From: Phyllobacteriaceae bacterium
GTDB taxonomy: Bacteria > Pseudomonadota > Alphaproteobacteria > Rhizobiales > Rhizobiaceae
Direction of reading: 5' to 3'
Length of the DNA stretch: 64,000 nucleotides
Assembly: GCA_024742765.1 (NCBI GenBank)
Contig: JANSXT010000022.1
Span: 1 to 64,000, forward strand
The position numbers and the translations under genes are program-made. Positions 9,517 through 18,997 of this stretch are shown here, piece by piece. The notes below the pieces were generated by a model that was not told where the DNA came from, searched no databases, and was given only the letters and a program-made list of their open reading frames with translations. The first letter of the stretch is position 1. The number at the start of each line of letters is the position of its first letter.

Positions 9517-10512
9517 ATGACCACCCTGTCGAACATGCCCAAAGTCATCACCGTCTTCGGCGGGTCGGGTTTTCTGGGACGCCATGTGACGCGGGCACTG
9601 GCCAAGCGCGGCTACCGCGTACGCGCCGCAGTGCGCCGGCCGGATTTGGCCTTCCACCTCCAGCCGCTTGGCGATGTCGGCCAGATTGCCGCCATCCAGG
9701 CCAATCTGCGCCACAAATGGTCGATCGAGCGCGCCATCGAGGGCGCCGATGCGGCGATCAACCTCGTCGGCATTCTCTTTGAGGGCGGCAAGCAGGACTT
9801 CCGCGCGGCTCAGGAGTACGGCGCGCGCTATGTCGCCGAAAGCTGCGAAAAGGCCGGCGTTCCGCTCGTCCATGTCTCCGCCATCGGCGCCGATCCGGAC
9901 TCGGAATCGCAATATGCCCGGTCCAAGGGCCGCGGCGAAGACTGGGTGCGGCAGACGCTCGGCGACAAGACGATCATCATGCGGCCATCCATCGTCTTCG
10001 GTCCCGAGGACGATTTCTTCAACCAGTTCGCGTCCATGACGCGCTATTCGCCGTTCCTGCCGCTGATCGGCGGCGGCGAAACCAGGTTCCAGCCGGTCTA
10101 TGTCGCCGATGTCGCCGAGGCGATTGCGCGTGGCATAGATGGCCGGCTCAAGGGCGGCGAGACCTATGAACTGGGCGGCCCGGAGGTGATGAGCTTCCGC
10201 AAATGCCTCGAAGAGATGCTCGAAGTCATCGAGCGCAAACGCGCGCTTGTGAACATTCCCTGGTGGGCGGCCTCGATGCAGAGCCGCTTTTTCCAGATGA
10301 TGCCGGGCAAGCCGCTGATCACGGAAGACCAGGTGCGCCTTCTGCGCAGCGACAATGTCGTCTCGCAGGCCGCCATCGACGCGGGCCGCACGCTGGACGG
10401 GATCGGCATCGATGCATCGACGGTCGAGGCAATCCTGCCCACCTATCTGTGGCGCTTCCGTGTGACAGGACAATTCCGAAGCCAGACAGCAGCCGAAAAC
10501 GGCGAGGGCTGA
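9517..10512 (+). CDS. NAD(P)-binding NDUFA9-like protein (atypical SDR)
   Basis: This 331-residue protein of the extended/atypical SDR family resembles the accessory complex I subunit NDUFA9 and its bacterial relatives. The nucleotide-binding GGSGFLGRHV is near residues 12-21. The usual Tyr-Lys catalytic pair of active SDRs appears altered to YARSKGRGE, as in many complex-I-associated members. Whether it binds complex I here or acts as a reductase is unknown; no nuo gene is in the window. ATG at 9517 is preferred (GGAGTGAAAG upstream), with ATG 9535 as alternative. It is followed after 15 bases by a TauE-type permease, probably in the same operon. Confidence 0.85.
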   Translation: MTTLSNMPKVITVFGGSGFLGRHVTRALAKRGYRVRAAVRRPDLAFHLQPLGDVGQIAAIQANLRHKWSIERAIEGADAAINLVGILFEGGKQDFRAAQEYGARYVAESCEKAGVPLVHVSAIGADPDSESQYARSKGRGEDWVRQTLGDKTIIMRPSIVFGPEDDFFNQFASMTRYSPFLPLIGGGETRFQPVYVADVAEAIARGIDGRLKGGETYELGGPEVMSFRKCLEEMLEVIERKRALVNIPWWAASMQSRFFQMMPGKPLITEDQVRLLRSDNVVSQAAIDAGRTLDGIGIDASTVEAILPTYLWRFRVTGQFRSQTAAENGEG

Positions 10513-10527
10513 GCGGAACGGCGCGCC

Positions 10528-11271
10528 TTGTTCCTGCTCCCGCCGGGTCTCGAAGGGCTTGAAGCCGCCCTTCTGATCGCCGCCAGCTATGTCACCTCGG
10601 CCATGACGGCCGCGTTCGGCATTGGCGGCGGGCTTATGCTTCTTGCCCTGATGGGGCCGGTCGTTCCCGTTGCCGCGCTCATTCCCGTTCACGGCGTCGT
10701 CCAGCTTGGCTCCAATGCCGGCCGCGCCTGGCACATGCGGCACCATGCCGAACCGCCCGTTCTTGTGCCGTTCCTTTTGGGCAGCCTGGCCGGCGCCGGT
10801 CTGGGCGCGATGTTTGTCATCCAACTGCCCGACACGGTGCTCAAGCTCATCCTCGGCCTGTTCGTTCTCGCCGTCACATGGCTCAAGCTTCCGGCATTGG
10901 CATTCGCTTCGCATTCCGTCATGGCCGCCGGCGGTCTGGCGAGCACCTTCGCCACCATGTTCGTCGGCGCCACCGGCCCTCTGGTCAATGCCTTGTTCGC
11001 GCGCTCCTTTGACGGTCGTGAGCAACTGGTCGCCAATGCCGCGCTCGCCATGAGCATCCAGCACGGATTGAAGGTGGCCGCGTTCGGCGCGCTCGGTTTT
11101 GCGTTCTGGCAATGGATGCCGGTGATCGCGGCGATGATCGCCACCGGCTATCTGGGCACGTGCACCGGCGCGCGCATCCTGTCCATCATTCCCGAAACCG
11201 CCTTCCGGCGTGTCTTCAAGCTCGCGCTGACGCTATTGGCGCTCGACCTGATCCGTCGCGCGCTTCTGTGA
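10528..11271 (+). CDS. TauE/SafE-family sulfite/organic anion exporter
   Basis: This inner-membrane permease of the TSUP (TauE/SafE) family has 247 residues and about eight hydrophobic segments in two repeats. The first repeat begins TSAMTAAFGIGGGLMLLALMG, carrying the family GxGGG motif, and the second is around residue 130 (AAGGLASTFATMFVGATGPL). Substrates in characterised members are sulfite, sulfolactate, taurine-derived anions and others; nothing here selects one. It starts with TTG, no alternative ATG preserves the first membrane segment, and the ribosome site is weak. Its stop is three bases from the end of convergent uppP. Confidence 0.83.
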   Translation: MFLLPPGLEGLEAALLIAASYVTSAMTAAFGIGGGLMLLALMGPVVPVAALIPVHGVVQLGSNAGRAWHMRHHAEPPVLVPFLLGSLAGAGLGAMFVIQLPDTVLKLILGLFVLAVTWLKLPALAFASHSVMAAGGLASTFATMFVGATGPLVNALFARSFDGREQLVANAALAMSIQHGLKVAAFGALGFAFWQWMPVIAAMIATGYLGTCTGARILSIIPETAFRRVFKLALTLLALDLIRRALL

Positions 11272-11274
11272 CCG

Positions 11275-12081
11275 TCAGCCGACAAGCCACAGGCCGACCA
11301 ACCCTGCCGAACCGACGATGATCCGCCACCAGGCAAACAGTCCGAAGCCGTAGCGCGACACATAGTCCAGCAGCAGCCGCACCACGATGACCGCCGCGAT
11401 GAAGGCGGTTACGAAACCTGTTGCGATGATCACCGCATCGTCCATCGTCAGGAGCGCGCGGTTCTGGAACAGGTCATAGGCGAATGCGCCGGCCATGGTC
11501 GGCATGGCGAGAAAAAAGGAGAATTCGGCCGCCGAACGCTTGTCGGTGCCCATCAGCAGTGCGCCGACGATCGTCGCGCCCGAGCGTGACGTGCCCGGCA
11601 CCATCGCCAGCACCTGGAATAGGCCGATCTTCAAGCACAGCGACGGCGGATATTCCATCACGTCGGTGTATCGGGGCTGCAGCGGCAGCCGGTCGATCCA
11701 CAACAGGATGAACCCGCCGATGATCAGCACGATGCAGATCAAGAGCGGGGTCTCAAACAGGACGTCCTTGATGAAGCCATGCGCAAGCACCCCGACCACG
11801 GCGGCCGGCAGGAAGGCCAGCAGGATGCCCAGAACAAATTTTTGTGTTTGCGGGTCGGACGGCAGGCGCGTGGCCATTTGCCACAGCCGCGCCGCATAAA
11901 CGCTGACGATCGCGCCGATGGCACCGAGCTGGATCAGCACCTCGAACGTCTTGCCGGTGGATTCAAAGCCCAGAAAATGTCCGGCCAGCAGCAGGTGCCC
12001 GGTCGACGAGACGGGGATGAATTCGGTCAGCCCTTCGAGAACCCCCAAAAGGGCGGCTGCGACGATTGTCTGGTCTGTCAT
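11275..12081 (-). CDS. uppP: Undecaprenyl-diphosphatase UppP (BacA)
   Basis: This integral membrane phosphatase recycles undecaprenyl pyrophosphate to the monophosphate carrier for peptidoglycan and surface polysaccharide synthesis; overproduction gives bacitracin resistance. The 268-residue protein has both signature motifs, [14 protein letters not shown] near residue 16 and PGTSRSG near residue 160, and about eight membrane helices. It stands alone on the minus strand and ends three bases from the convergent TauE gene. Confidence 0.97.
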   Translation of the reverse strand: MTDQTIVAAALLGVLEGLTEFIPVSSTGHLLLAGHFLGFESTGKTFEVLIQLGAIGAIVSVYAARLWQMATRLPSDPQTQKFVLGILLAFLPAAVVGVLAHGFIKDVLFETPLLICIVLIIGGFILLWIDRLPLQPRYTDVMEYPPSLCLKIGLFQVLAMVPGTSRSGATIVGALLMGTDKRSAAEFSFFLAMPTMAGAFAYDLFQNRALLTMDDAVIIATGFVTAFIAAVIVVRLLLDYVSRYGFGLFAWWRIIVGSAGLVGLWLVG

Positions 12082-12262
12082 GGAGACTTTCCGCGGCGAT
12101 CGTGTGAAGCGAGTCGTGCCGGCCTATACACCGATTGCGGTTAAAAAACCTCCGCGTCACGCTGTTTTTCCGCCATTGTTGACGCCGCTTCGCAAATGCG
12201 TGTCGCTTCACGGAAACCCGTCGGCGTCGCCACCGCGTTTGATGAGGTCGCAGAAATGAAAA

Positions 12263-12314
12263 TTTTTGTAAGCGCTTTGACAAGCGCGCTGCTGTGTCCG
12301 AAGTTAGGACACAC
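12263..12314 (+). promoter_or_regulatory. Promoter and paired palindromic operators of the ABC transporter operon
   Basis: A consensus -35 TTGACA lies at 12277-12282. Overlapping it is the 8-base palindrome AAGCGCTT (12270-12277), the core of many LacI/GalR-family operators, and a second symmetry GCGCTT-TGAC-AAGCGC (12272-12287). Just downstream is a perfect 7-7-7 inverted repeat: TGTGTCC, seven bases, GGACACA (12293-12313), covering the expected -10. I see no good -10 hexamer. The region sits 27 bases before the first gene. Assignment to LacI-type control is inference. Confidence 0.55.
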
Positions 12315-12339
12315 AATGCTACAACTCCGGGAGGCATGT

Positions 12340-13986
12340 ATGGCATTTTTCAATCGCAACGGCGAGCGTATGCCCGAGCACATCGAAAAGCTGGCTGAGG
12401 ACACCAGGGCCGGCAAGATGGACCGGCGCGAGTTTCTCGCACTGGCAACGACGTTCGGCGCAACAACCGCGGCCGCCTATTCGATGATCGGTCTGGCGGC
12501 GCCGGGCAAGGCCATGGCGCAGGAAGCCAAAAAGGGCGGCGTTTTGACCATCGCCATGGATGTGCGCGAACTTAAGGACCCGCGCACCTTCGACTGGTCG
12601 CAAATGGGCAATCTGGGCCGCCAGTTCCTCGAGCCGCTGGTCAAGTACACGACCGAGTTCACGTTCGAGCCGATGCTGCTCGAAGGCTGGGAGATCAATG
12701 ACGACGCCACGGAATACACGCTGCGTGTCCGCCAGGGCGTCACCTGGAACAATGGCGATGATTTCAACGCTGATGACGTGATCTTCAACATCGAGCGCTG
12801 GTGCGAAAAGGATGTCGAGGGCAACTCGATGGCCGCGCGTTTTGCCGCAATCATCGATGACGAAACCGGCAAGGCCGCCGAAGGCACCATCGTCCGTGTC
12901 GACGACTACACGGTCAAGCTGATGCTGCCGCAGCCGGACATCACACTGATCGCCGGCATGGCCGACTATCCGGCTCTGGTCGTTCACCCCTCCTATGCGG
13001 AAACGGGCGAACTGGTCGACAATCCGATCGGCACAGGGCCGTTCGAACTGGTCTCGTTCTCGATCGGCGACCGCGCCGAGTACAGGCGCCGCGAAAACGG
13101 CACCTGGTGGGGCGGCGAGGCGCATCTCGACGAGGTGATCTTCGTCGATTACGGCACTGACCAGTCCGCGCAGGTGGCCGCATTCGAGTCCGGCGAGGTA
13201 CAGGCCAACTACGAGGTGACCGGCGACTTCGTCGACATTTTCGAGGGCCTTGGCCTGACCAAGAACGAAGCCGTTACCGGCGCCACCGTGGTTGTTCGCA
13301 CCAACGTCAACAACCCGCCCTATGACGACCAGCGCGTGCGTCAGGCGCTCCAGCTTGCCGTCGACAACAATGTCGTCCTGCAGCTTGGCATTGCCGGACA
13401 GGGCACGGTCGCCGAGAACCACCATGTGGCGCCGATCCACCCCGAATATGCCGAACTGCCGCCGATCAGCCGGGACATCGATGCCGCCAAGGCGTTGATG
13501 GAAGAAGCCGGCCAGATGGATTTCGAGCACGAGATCATCTCGATCGACGACGACTACCGCAAGAACACGACCGATGCGGTGGCCGCGCAGCTTCGCGAGG
13601 CCGGCTTCCAGGTCAAGCGGACGGTTCTGCCCGGCTCGACCTTCTGGAACGACTGGACGAAATACCCCTACTCGTCCACCAACTGGAACCACCGGCCGCT
13701 CGGCGTGCAGATTCTCGCGCTCGCCTACCGCACCGGCGAAGCCTGGAACGAAGCGGGCTATTCGAACCCAGAGTTCGACGAAAAGCTCACCCAGGCCCTG
13801 GCGATTGCGGACGCGGACCAGCGGCGAGAACTGATGGTCGATATCCAGCGGGTGCTGCAGGAATCGGGCATCATCATCCAGCCCTACTGGCGCTCGCTGT
13901 TCAACTTCAACGACTCGACCGTCCAGAACTACTACCAGCATCCGACCTATGAGCTGGATCTGGCGGACGTCTGGCTCGACGCCTGA
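12340..13986 (+). CDS. ABC transporter substrate-binding protein, family 5 (Tat-exported)
   Basis: This periplasmic binding protein has 548 residues, in the SBP_bac_5 family that serves peptide, nickel and oligosaccharide importers. The N-terminus has [13 protein letters not shown] with Arg29-Arg30 and a cleavage site after AMA60, a Tat-type signal. The family signature [17 protein letters not shown] lies near residue 145. Start ATG 12340 has GGGAGG eight bases upstream; longer in-frame starts would bury the signal. It heads an operon with two permeases and a double ATPase. A strong hairpin after it probably sets a surplus of binding protein over membrane parts. The substrate is not predictable, though the LacI-like operator hints at a carbohydrate. 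Confidence 0.9.
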   Translation: MAFFNRNGERMPEHIEKLAEDTRAGKMDRREFLALATTFGATTAAAYSMIGLAAPGKAMAQEAKKGGVLTIAMDVRELKDPRTFDWSQMGNLGRQFLEPLVKYTTEFTFEPMLLEGWEINDDATEYTLRVRQGVTWNNGDDFNADDVIFNIERWCEKDVEGNSMAARFAAIIDDETGKAAEGTIVRVDDYTVKLMLPQPDITLIAGMADYPALVVHPSYAETGELVDNPIGTGPFELVSFSIGDRAEYRRRENGTWWGGEAHLDEVIFVDYGTDQSAQVAAFESGEVQANYEVTGDFVDIFEGLGLTKNEAVTGATVVVRTNVNNPPYDDQRVRQALQLAVDNNVVLQLGIAGQGTVAENHHVAPIHPEYAELPPISRDIDAAKALMEEAGQMDFEHEIISIDDDYRKNTTDAVAAQLREAGFQVKRTVLPGSTFWNDWTKYPYSSTNWNHRPLGVQILALAYRTGEAWNEAGYSNPEFDEKLTQALAIADADQRRELMVDIQRVLQESGIIIQPYWRSLFNFNDSTVQNYYQHPTYELDLADVWLDA

Positions 13987-14000
13987 ACCGACCCGCAAAC

Positions 14001-14030
14001 AGGGCGCAGCCGGAAGCGGCTGCGCCCTTT
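14001..14030 (+). terminator. Attenuating hairpin between binding protein and permease genes
   Basis: A perfect 12-base-pair stem (14001-14012 with 14017-14028) with a GAAG loop ends in a very short T-tract, 15 bases after the binding-protein stop. In ABC importer operons such a leaky terminator or 3' stabiliser commonly raises binding-protein mRNA over permease mRNA. Confidence 0.75.
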
Positions 14031-14105
14031 CACTATTGAGAGCAAAACGGCCGCCAGAAGCCGTTGGCACGTTCCGCGTTACCGCGCGTCTTGGGGAGAA
14101 GCAGC

Positions 14106-15143
14106 TTGATTTCGTTCATCATCCGGCGTCTGGGAATCATGGCATTGACCATGCTTTGCCTGACACTCGTCGTGTTCTTCCTGGTCAATCTCGAACCCAA
14201 TCTGCGCAAACTCTCCATCAGCCAGACCAACATGCGCGCAACCGACGCGCAGATCGAAAGCTGGCTGGTCCGCAACGGCTACCGGGACAATTTCTTCGTC
14301 CGCTACGGCCAGTGGCTGGGCGTCATGCAGAAGCAGCCCATCATCGATCCCGAGACGGGCGAGGCGACGCCGCGCTTCCGCTTCTGCGACGAGCCGGCCG
14401 AACCGCATTTTTCCGGCGTCATCCAGGGCGATTTTGGTTGCTCGACACGCTTCAAGGTGCCTGTTGCCGAACGGCTCGTGCCCGCCCTACAGGCCACCGG
14501 CTGGCTGATGTTCTACGTCATGCTCGTGATGGTGCCCGGAGCGCTGCTTGTCGGCATTTTCGCCGGGATGCGCGAGGGGTCCCGCACCGACCGAAGTCTG
14601 TCGGTTGCCTCGATCGCCTCAACGGCGACGCCCGAATATGTGTCGGGCGTCATCTTCACCGTCATATTCGCGTCATGGCTCGGCATATTGAACGGGTCGG
14701 CGGCCACTGCGACGCGCGAAGGGATCACCTTCACCAACTTCACCCTGCCCGTCATGACCATGGCGATCTACGGCATGGGCTATATCGCCCGCATGACGCG
14801 CGCGTCGATGGCCGAGGTGATGACCGCACAATATATCCGAACGGCGCGGCTCAAGGGGCTGACCTTTTCCTCGGTCGTCATCAAGCATGCGCTGCGCAAC
14901 GCGCTGATCGCGCCCTTCACCGTGATCATGCTGCAGTTCCCGTGGCTCTTGACCGGCGTCGTCATCGTCGAGGCGATGTTCCGCTATCAGGGCTTCGGCT
15001 TCACGCTGGTCGAAGCGGCGTCGAACAATGACATCGATCTGCTGCTCGCCTGCGCCCTCGTCTCGGTCGTCGTGGTGCTGGTTACGCAGCTTCTCAGCGA
15101 TGTCGGTTACGCCTTCCTCAACCCGCGCATTCGCGTCTCTTGA
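14106..15143 (+). CDS. ABC transporter permease, DppB-like
   Basis: This inner-membrane permease subunit has 345 residues. It has the N-terminal FIIRRLGIMALTMLCLTLVVFFLVNL helix typical of DppB/OppB, with a long periplasmic loop, then five core helices. The EAA coupling loop toward the ATPase (TARLKGLTFSSVVIKHALRNA) is near residue 255. The chosen start is TTG 14106, which has GGGGAG seven bases upstream and gives the normal family N-terminus; another TTG 42 bases upstream lacks a ribosome site. It lies 18 bases before the partner permease and belongs to the operon headed by the Tat-exported binding protein. Confidence 0.9.
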   Translation: MISFIIRRLGIMALTMLCLTLVVFFLVNLEPNLRKLSISQTNMRATDAQIESWLVRNGYRDNFFVRYGQWLGVMQKQPIIDPETGEATPRFRFCDEPAEPHFSGVIQGDFGCSTRFKVPVAERLVPALQATGWLMFYVMLVMVPGALLVGIFAGMREGSRTDRSLSVASIASTATPEYVSGVIFTVIFASWLGILNGSAATATREGITFTNFTLPVMTMAIYGMGYIARMTRASMAEVMTAQYIRTARLKGLTFSSVVIKHALRNALIAPFTVIMLQFPWLLTGVVIVEAMFRYQGFGFTLVEAASNNDIDLLLACALVSVVVVLVTQLLSDVGYAFLNPRIRVS

Positions 15144-15161
15144 GCGCATAGGGGGCGCGTC

Positions 15162-16373
15162 ATGGAAACTCTGTCCACATTCGAAATCGTCGTTCAGATC
15201 ATCTGGCGCTTCTGGCCGGTCTGGGCCGCGATGATCATCGTCGGCACCCTGAGCTACATGTACAGGGATCGGCTGGGGCTTTACGGCCAGCTTTATGATG
15301 GCGGCGTCGGCATTGCCGGCCTGGCCTTCATCGGCTTCTGGCTGTTTTCGGCGCTGTTTGCGCCGATCATCGCGCCGTTCGACCCGATCGGCGTGGTGCC
15401 GATCCTGAAGAACGCCGTGCCCGGCACCATCGATCCCGAATCGGGTCATGCGTTCCTACTGGGCGGCGACAAGCTCGCCCGCGACGTGTTCAGCCGCATG
15501 GTGTTCGGCTCGCAGATCGTCCTGATCATCGCGCCAGCTGCCACGGCCTTCGCGCTGATGGTCGGCATCACGCTGGGCCTGCCGGCGGGCTATTATGGCG
15601 GGCGCGTCGACAATGTCCTGTCGTTCATCGCCAATCTGGTTCTGGCGTTCCCGGTGATCCTTCTGTTCTACCTGCTGGTGACGCCCGGCATCACCGAGAC
15701 GCCGATCCCCTATACGCTGGCGGGCCTCTTCTTCATCTTCCCGGTCATCTTCTTTGTCACCCTGTTCTACACGCGCTATCAGGCGCGGCCGCAATTCATG
15801 TGGCCGGCCATCGCGGTGACCGTTGTCCTTGGTACCTGGGTCTGGATATCGCTGGTCTCCAACGACTTCATCGTCCAGGCGCTGCGCAACAACGGACTTG
15901 GCTTTGTGGGCGCGTTCTTCGATCTGCCGATCTTCAAGATCATTTCGATCGAACCGGGACAGCTCAACATCTTCGTCGCCGTCGTTTTCGCGTCGTCCCC
16001 GGGCGTCTTCCGCATCACGCGCGGTCTCGTCATGGACATCAAGACGCGTGACTATGTCGCCGCCGCCCAGACCCGCGGCGAAAGCCCCTGGTACATCATG
16101 CTGTGGGAAGTGCTGCCCAATGCGCGCGGTCCGCTCATCGTCGATGCCTGCCTGCGCATCGGCTACACCACCATCCTTCTGGGCACGCTGGGCTATTTCG
16201 GTCTTGGCATGCCGCCCGAAAGCCCCGACTGGGGCACGGCCATCAAGGACGGCTCGCAGCTTCTGCGGCTTTATGTCTGGCCGGCGCTGGTGCCCGCCGT
16301 CGCGCTGATGAGCTTCGTGCTCGGCCTCAACCTTCTGGCCGACGCGCTGCGCGAAGAATCGCTGAAAGACTGA
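15162..16373 (+). CDS. ABC transporter permease, DppC-like, enlarged
   Basis: This second permease subunit of the operon has 403 residues, about 100 more than usual DppC/OppC. The core resembles DppC: LLGGDKLARDVFSRMVFGSQ near residue 105 and the EAA loop DYVAAAQTRGESPWYIMLWEVLPN near residue 295. Extra length comes from an additional N-terminal membrane helix (about residues 20-60) and an inserted stretch with two hydrophobic segments (about 190-250) between core helices. Ten bases separate it from the ATPase gene, which has GAGG in the gap. Confidence 0.88.
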   Translation: METLSTFEIVVQIIWRFWPVWAAMIIVGTLSYMYRDRLGLYGQLYDGGVGIAGLAFIGFWLFSALFAPIIAPFDPIGVVPILKNAVPGTIDPESGHAFLLGGDKLARDVFSRMVFGSQIVLIIAPAATAFALMVGITLGLPAGYYGGRVDNVLSFIANLVLAFPVILLFYLLVTPGITETPIPYTLAGLFFIFPVIFFVTLFYTRYQARPQFMWPAIAVTVVLGTWVWISLVSNDFIVQALRNNGLGFVGAFFDLPIFKIISIEPGQLNIFVAVVFASSPGVFRITRGLVMDIKTRDYVAAAQTRGESPWYIMLWEVLPNARGPLIVDACLRIGYTTILLGTLGYFGLGMPPESPDWGTAIKDGSQLLRLYVWPALVPAVALMSFVLGLNLLADALREESLKD

Positions 16374-16383
16374 GGAGGCCATC

Positions 16384-18966
16384 ATGTCCGCTGCACAAGA
16401 ACTGACCGCCTCCGACGCAACCCCGGCCGCCGCCGCCGACCAGACCCCGATCCTGGAGATCGAGAACCTGCACATCTCGTTCTACACCCGTGCCGGCGAA
16501 ATCCCCGCCGTCATGGACTATTCGTGCAAGGTGATGCCCGGCGAAGCGCTCGGCATTGTCGGCGAATCGGGTTGCGGCAAGTCGACCGTCGCGCTCGGCA
16601 TCATGCGCGACATGGGCAATCGCGGGCATATCAAGTCCGGCACGATCCGCTTCAAGGGCCGTGACATGGGCGAGATGAGCGATGCCGAACTGCGCGATCT
16701 GCGCGGCTCGAAGATCGCCATGATCTATCAGGAGCCGATGGCCTCGCTCAATCCGGCGATGAAGATCGGCCAGCAGCTCATGGAGGTGCCGATCATCCAT
16801 GAGGGCGTCTCCAAGCAAGCGGCCTATGACCGCTCCATCGAAATGCTCGAGGCGGTGCGCCTGCCCGATCCCAAGCGCGTCATGGGCTCCTATCCGCATC
16901 AGATTTCCGGCGGCCAGCAGCAGCGCGTCGTCATCGCCATGGCGCTTCTGTCAAACCCCGAACTTCTGCTTCTCGACGAGCCGACCACCGCGCTTGATGT
17001 GACGGTCGAGGCCGGCATCGTCGAACTGGTCAAGGATCTGGGCAAGAAATACGGCATGTCGATGCTGTTCATCTCGCACAATCTCGGCCTGATCCTGGAG
17101 ACCTGCGACCGCATCTCGGTGATGTATTCAGGTGAGGCGGTGGAGACCGGCGATGTCACCGACGTGTTCGACCGGATGCGCCACCCTTATACGCAGGGCC
17201 TGTTCCGCTCGATCCCGCTGCCCGGCGCCGACAAGAATTCGCGGCCGCTGATCGCCATTCCCGGCCAGCTTCCGCTGCCGCATGAGCGGCCCCATGGCTG
17301 CAATTTCGGTCCGCGCTGCCATCATTTCGTGGAAGGCGAGTGCGATGCCGGCCCGATCTCGATGGTCCCGGTCAAGGGTCATCACGACCACAACAGCCGC
17401 TGCGTGCGGTTCGACGAGATCGACTGGAAAGCGATGCCCGACGGCATCGCGCAGAACGACCCGGTTGAGCCCGGCGCGCCGGTGCTGCAGATCGATGAGC
17501 TGAAGAAATATTACGACGTGGCCGCCAACGCGATCTTCGGCGGTGGCGAGACGCGGACGGTGAAAGCCAACGAGACGATCTCGTTCACCGCGCGCGAGGC
17601 GGAAACCGTTGCCATCGTCGGCGAATCGGGCTGCGGAAAATCGACGCTCGCCAAGGTCTTGCTGGGCCTTGAGACCGCCACCGAAGGCACGGTGACACTC
17701 GGCAACCGGGAAATCCAGGGCATCGAAGTGGAGAACCGCGGCGCCGATCTGGTCTCTTCGATCCAGATGGTCTTCCAGAACCCGTTCGACACGCTCAATC
17801 CCAGCCACTCGGTCGGCAGCCAGATCATCCGCACGCTGGAAAAGTTCAACTTCGGCAACTCGACCGAGGAGCGGCGCGAGCGCATGCTGGAGCTGCTCGA
17901 TCTGGTCAAGCTGCCGCGTGCCTTTGAATCGCGCATGCCGCGCCAGCTGTCCGGCGGCCAGAAACAGCGTATCGGCGTTGCCCGTGCCTTCGCCGGAGGC
18001 CCGAAAGTGGTCGTCGCCGACGAGCCAGTCTCTGCGCTCGACGTGTCGGTTCAAGCCGCGGTGACCGAGCTTCTGATGGACATTCAGCGCGAGTCGCGCA
18101 CCACCATGCTGTTCATCAGCCACGATCTGTCGGTCGTGCGCTACATCGCCGATCGCGTGGTCGTGATGTATCTCGGTCACATTGTCGAGCAGGGCACGAC
18201 CGACCAGATCTTCTCGCCGCCCTATCATCCCTACACCGAGGCGCTGCTCTCGGCGATCCCGATCGCCGACACCTCCGTCCAGAAGAAGCACATCGTTCTG
18301 GAAGGCGACATTCCCTCGGCGCTCAACCCGCCGCCGGGCTGCCCGTTCCAGACACGCTGCCGCTGGAAGGAGCGCGTTTCCGGCAACAAGTGCGAGACCG
18401 AAGTGCCCCCTTACGTCGAATGGGGCGAAGGCCACTTCATGAAGTGCCATCTCTCCCGGGACGAACTGGAGTCCATGGAGCCGGTGATCTCGTTCGAAGC
18501 CAAGGATGCGGCAGACGAGGACGCCTCCAAGATCGTCGATCTGGACGCGGTCAAGACCGCGCCGGTGCAGGCCAAGGCGAAGGCCCGCCGCGACAAGGCC
18601 GTCGCCGCCGTCACAGACACCGACGACAACGGTTCCGCCAAGTCCAAACCGCCCAAGAAGGCCAAGTCGGCGAAAAGCGCGACATCCGATTCCAAGTCGG
18701 GCAAGCCCTCGCTCGATGATCCCGACCGTCCGCCGTCCATGGACCGTCCGGACGCGCCCGACGACCTCAAGCAGATCTCCGGCGTCGGTCCGAAGCTCGA
18801 GGGCACGCTCAACGGGCTCGGCATCTATACGTTCGGGCAGGTCGCCGCGTGGAAGAAGCCCCAGCGCGATTGGGTCGACGGCTATCTGAGCTTCAAGGGG
18901 CGGATTGACCGCGACGGCTGGGTCAAACAGGCCAAGGCGCTGGACAAGAAGAAGGCCAAGGGCTGA
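16384..18966 (+). CDS. Double ABC ATPase (DppD-DppF fusion) with C-terminal helix-hairpin-helix domain
   Basis: This 860-residue protein energises the transporter. Two complete ATPase domains are fused. The first has Walker A GESGCGKST at residues 60-68, signature SGGQQQR and Walker B LLLLDEPTTALD. The second has Walker A at about 413-421, signature LSGGQKQR and Walker B VVVADEPVSALD. Each is followed by the Cys-containing oligopeptide-transporter C-terminal region (FGPRC; FQTRC). After a charged Lys/Ala/Asp/Ser linker (about 710-790) comes DDLKQISGVGPKLEGTLNGL, a helix-hairpin-helix domain of the COG3743 type more often found on NuoE-like proteins. Fused DppDF pairs are known; this tail on them is unusual. 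No frameshift is seen and the linker stays in frame. Confidence 0.92.
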   Translation: MSAAQELTASDATPAAAADQTPILEIENLHISFYTRAGEIPAVMDYSCKVMPGEALGIVGESGCGKSTVALGIMRDMGNRGHIKSGTIRFKGRDMGEMSDAELRDLRGSKIAMIYQEPMASLNPAMKIGQQLMEVPIIHEGVSKQAAYDRSIEMLEAVRLPDPKRVMGSYPHQISGGQQQRVVIAMALLSNPELLLLDEPTTALDVTVEAGIVELVKDLGKKYGMSMLFISHNLGLILETCDRISVMYSGEAVETGDVTDVFDRMRHPYTQGLFRSIPLPGADKNSRPLIAIPGQLPLPHERPHGCNFGPRCHHFVEGECDAGPISMVPVKGHHDHNSRCVRFDEIDWKAMPDGIAQNDPVEPGAPVLQIDELKKYYDVAANAIFGGGETRTVKANETISFTAREAETVAIVGESGCGKSTLAKVLLGLETATEGTVTLGNREIQGIEVENRGADLVSSIQMVFQNPFDTLNPSHSVGSQIIRTLEKFNFGNSTEERRERMLELLDLVKLPRAFESRMPRQLSGGQKQRIGVARAFAGGPKVVVADEPVSALDVSVQAAVTELLMDIQRESRTTMLFISHDLSVVRYIADRVVVMYLGHIVEQGTTDQIFSPPYHPYTEALLSAIPIADTSVQKKHIVLEGDIPSALNPPPGCPFQTRCRWKERVSGNKCETEVPPYVEWGEGHFMKCHLSRDELESMEPVISFEAKDAADEDASKIVDLDAVKTAPVQAKAKARRDKAVAAVTDTDDNGSAKSKPPKKAKSAKSATSDSKSGKPSLDDPDRPPSMDRPDAPDDLKQISGVGPKLEGTLNGLGIYTFGQVAAWKKPQRDWVDGYLSFKGRIDRDGWVKQAKALDKKKAKG

Positions 18967-18967
18967 A

Positions 18968-18989
18968 ACTGGCCTGTGCTCCGGCCAGT
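18968..18989. other. Hairpin between convergent ABC operon and GNAT gene
   Basis: A perfect seven-base-pair stem ACTGGCC/GGCCAGT (18968-18974 with 18983-18989) starts right after the ATPase stop. There is no T-run, so it may be a weak bidirectional terminator or an RNA-stabilising end. Confidence 0.4.
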
Positions 18990-18997
18990 GCGCCCGG

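Noticed and set aside
9394-11112. 570-residue open frame opposite the NDUFA9-like and TauE genes
   Set aside because: It spans two genes with clear families on the plus strand; its composition is typical of antisense frames in GC-rich DNA.
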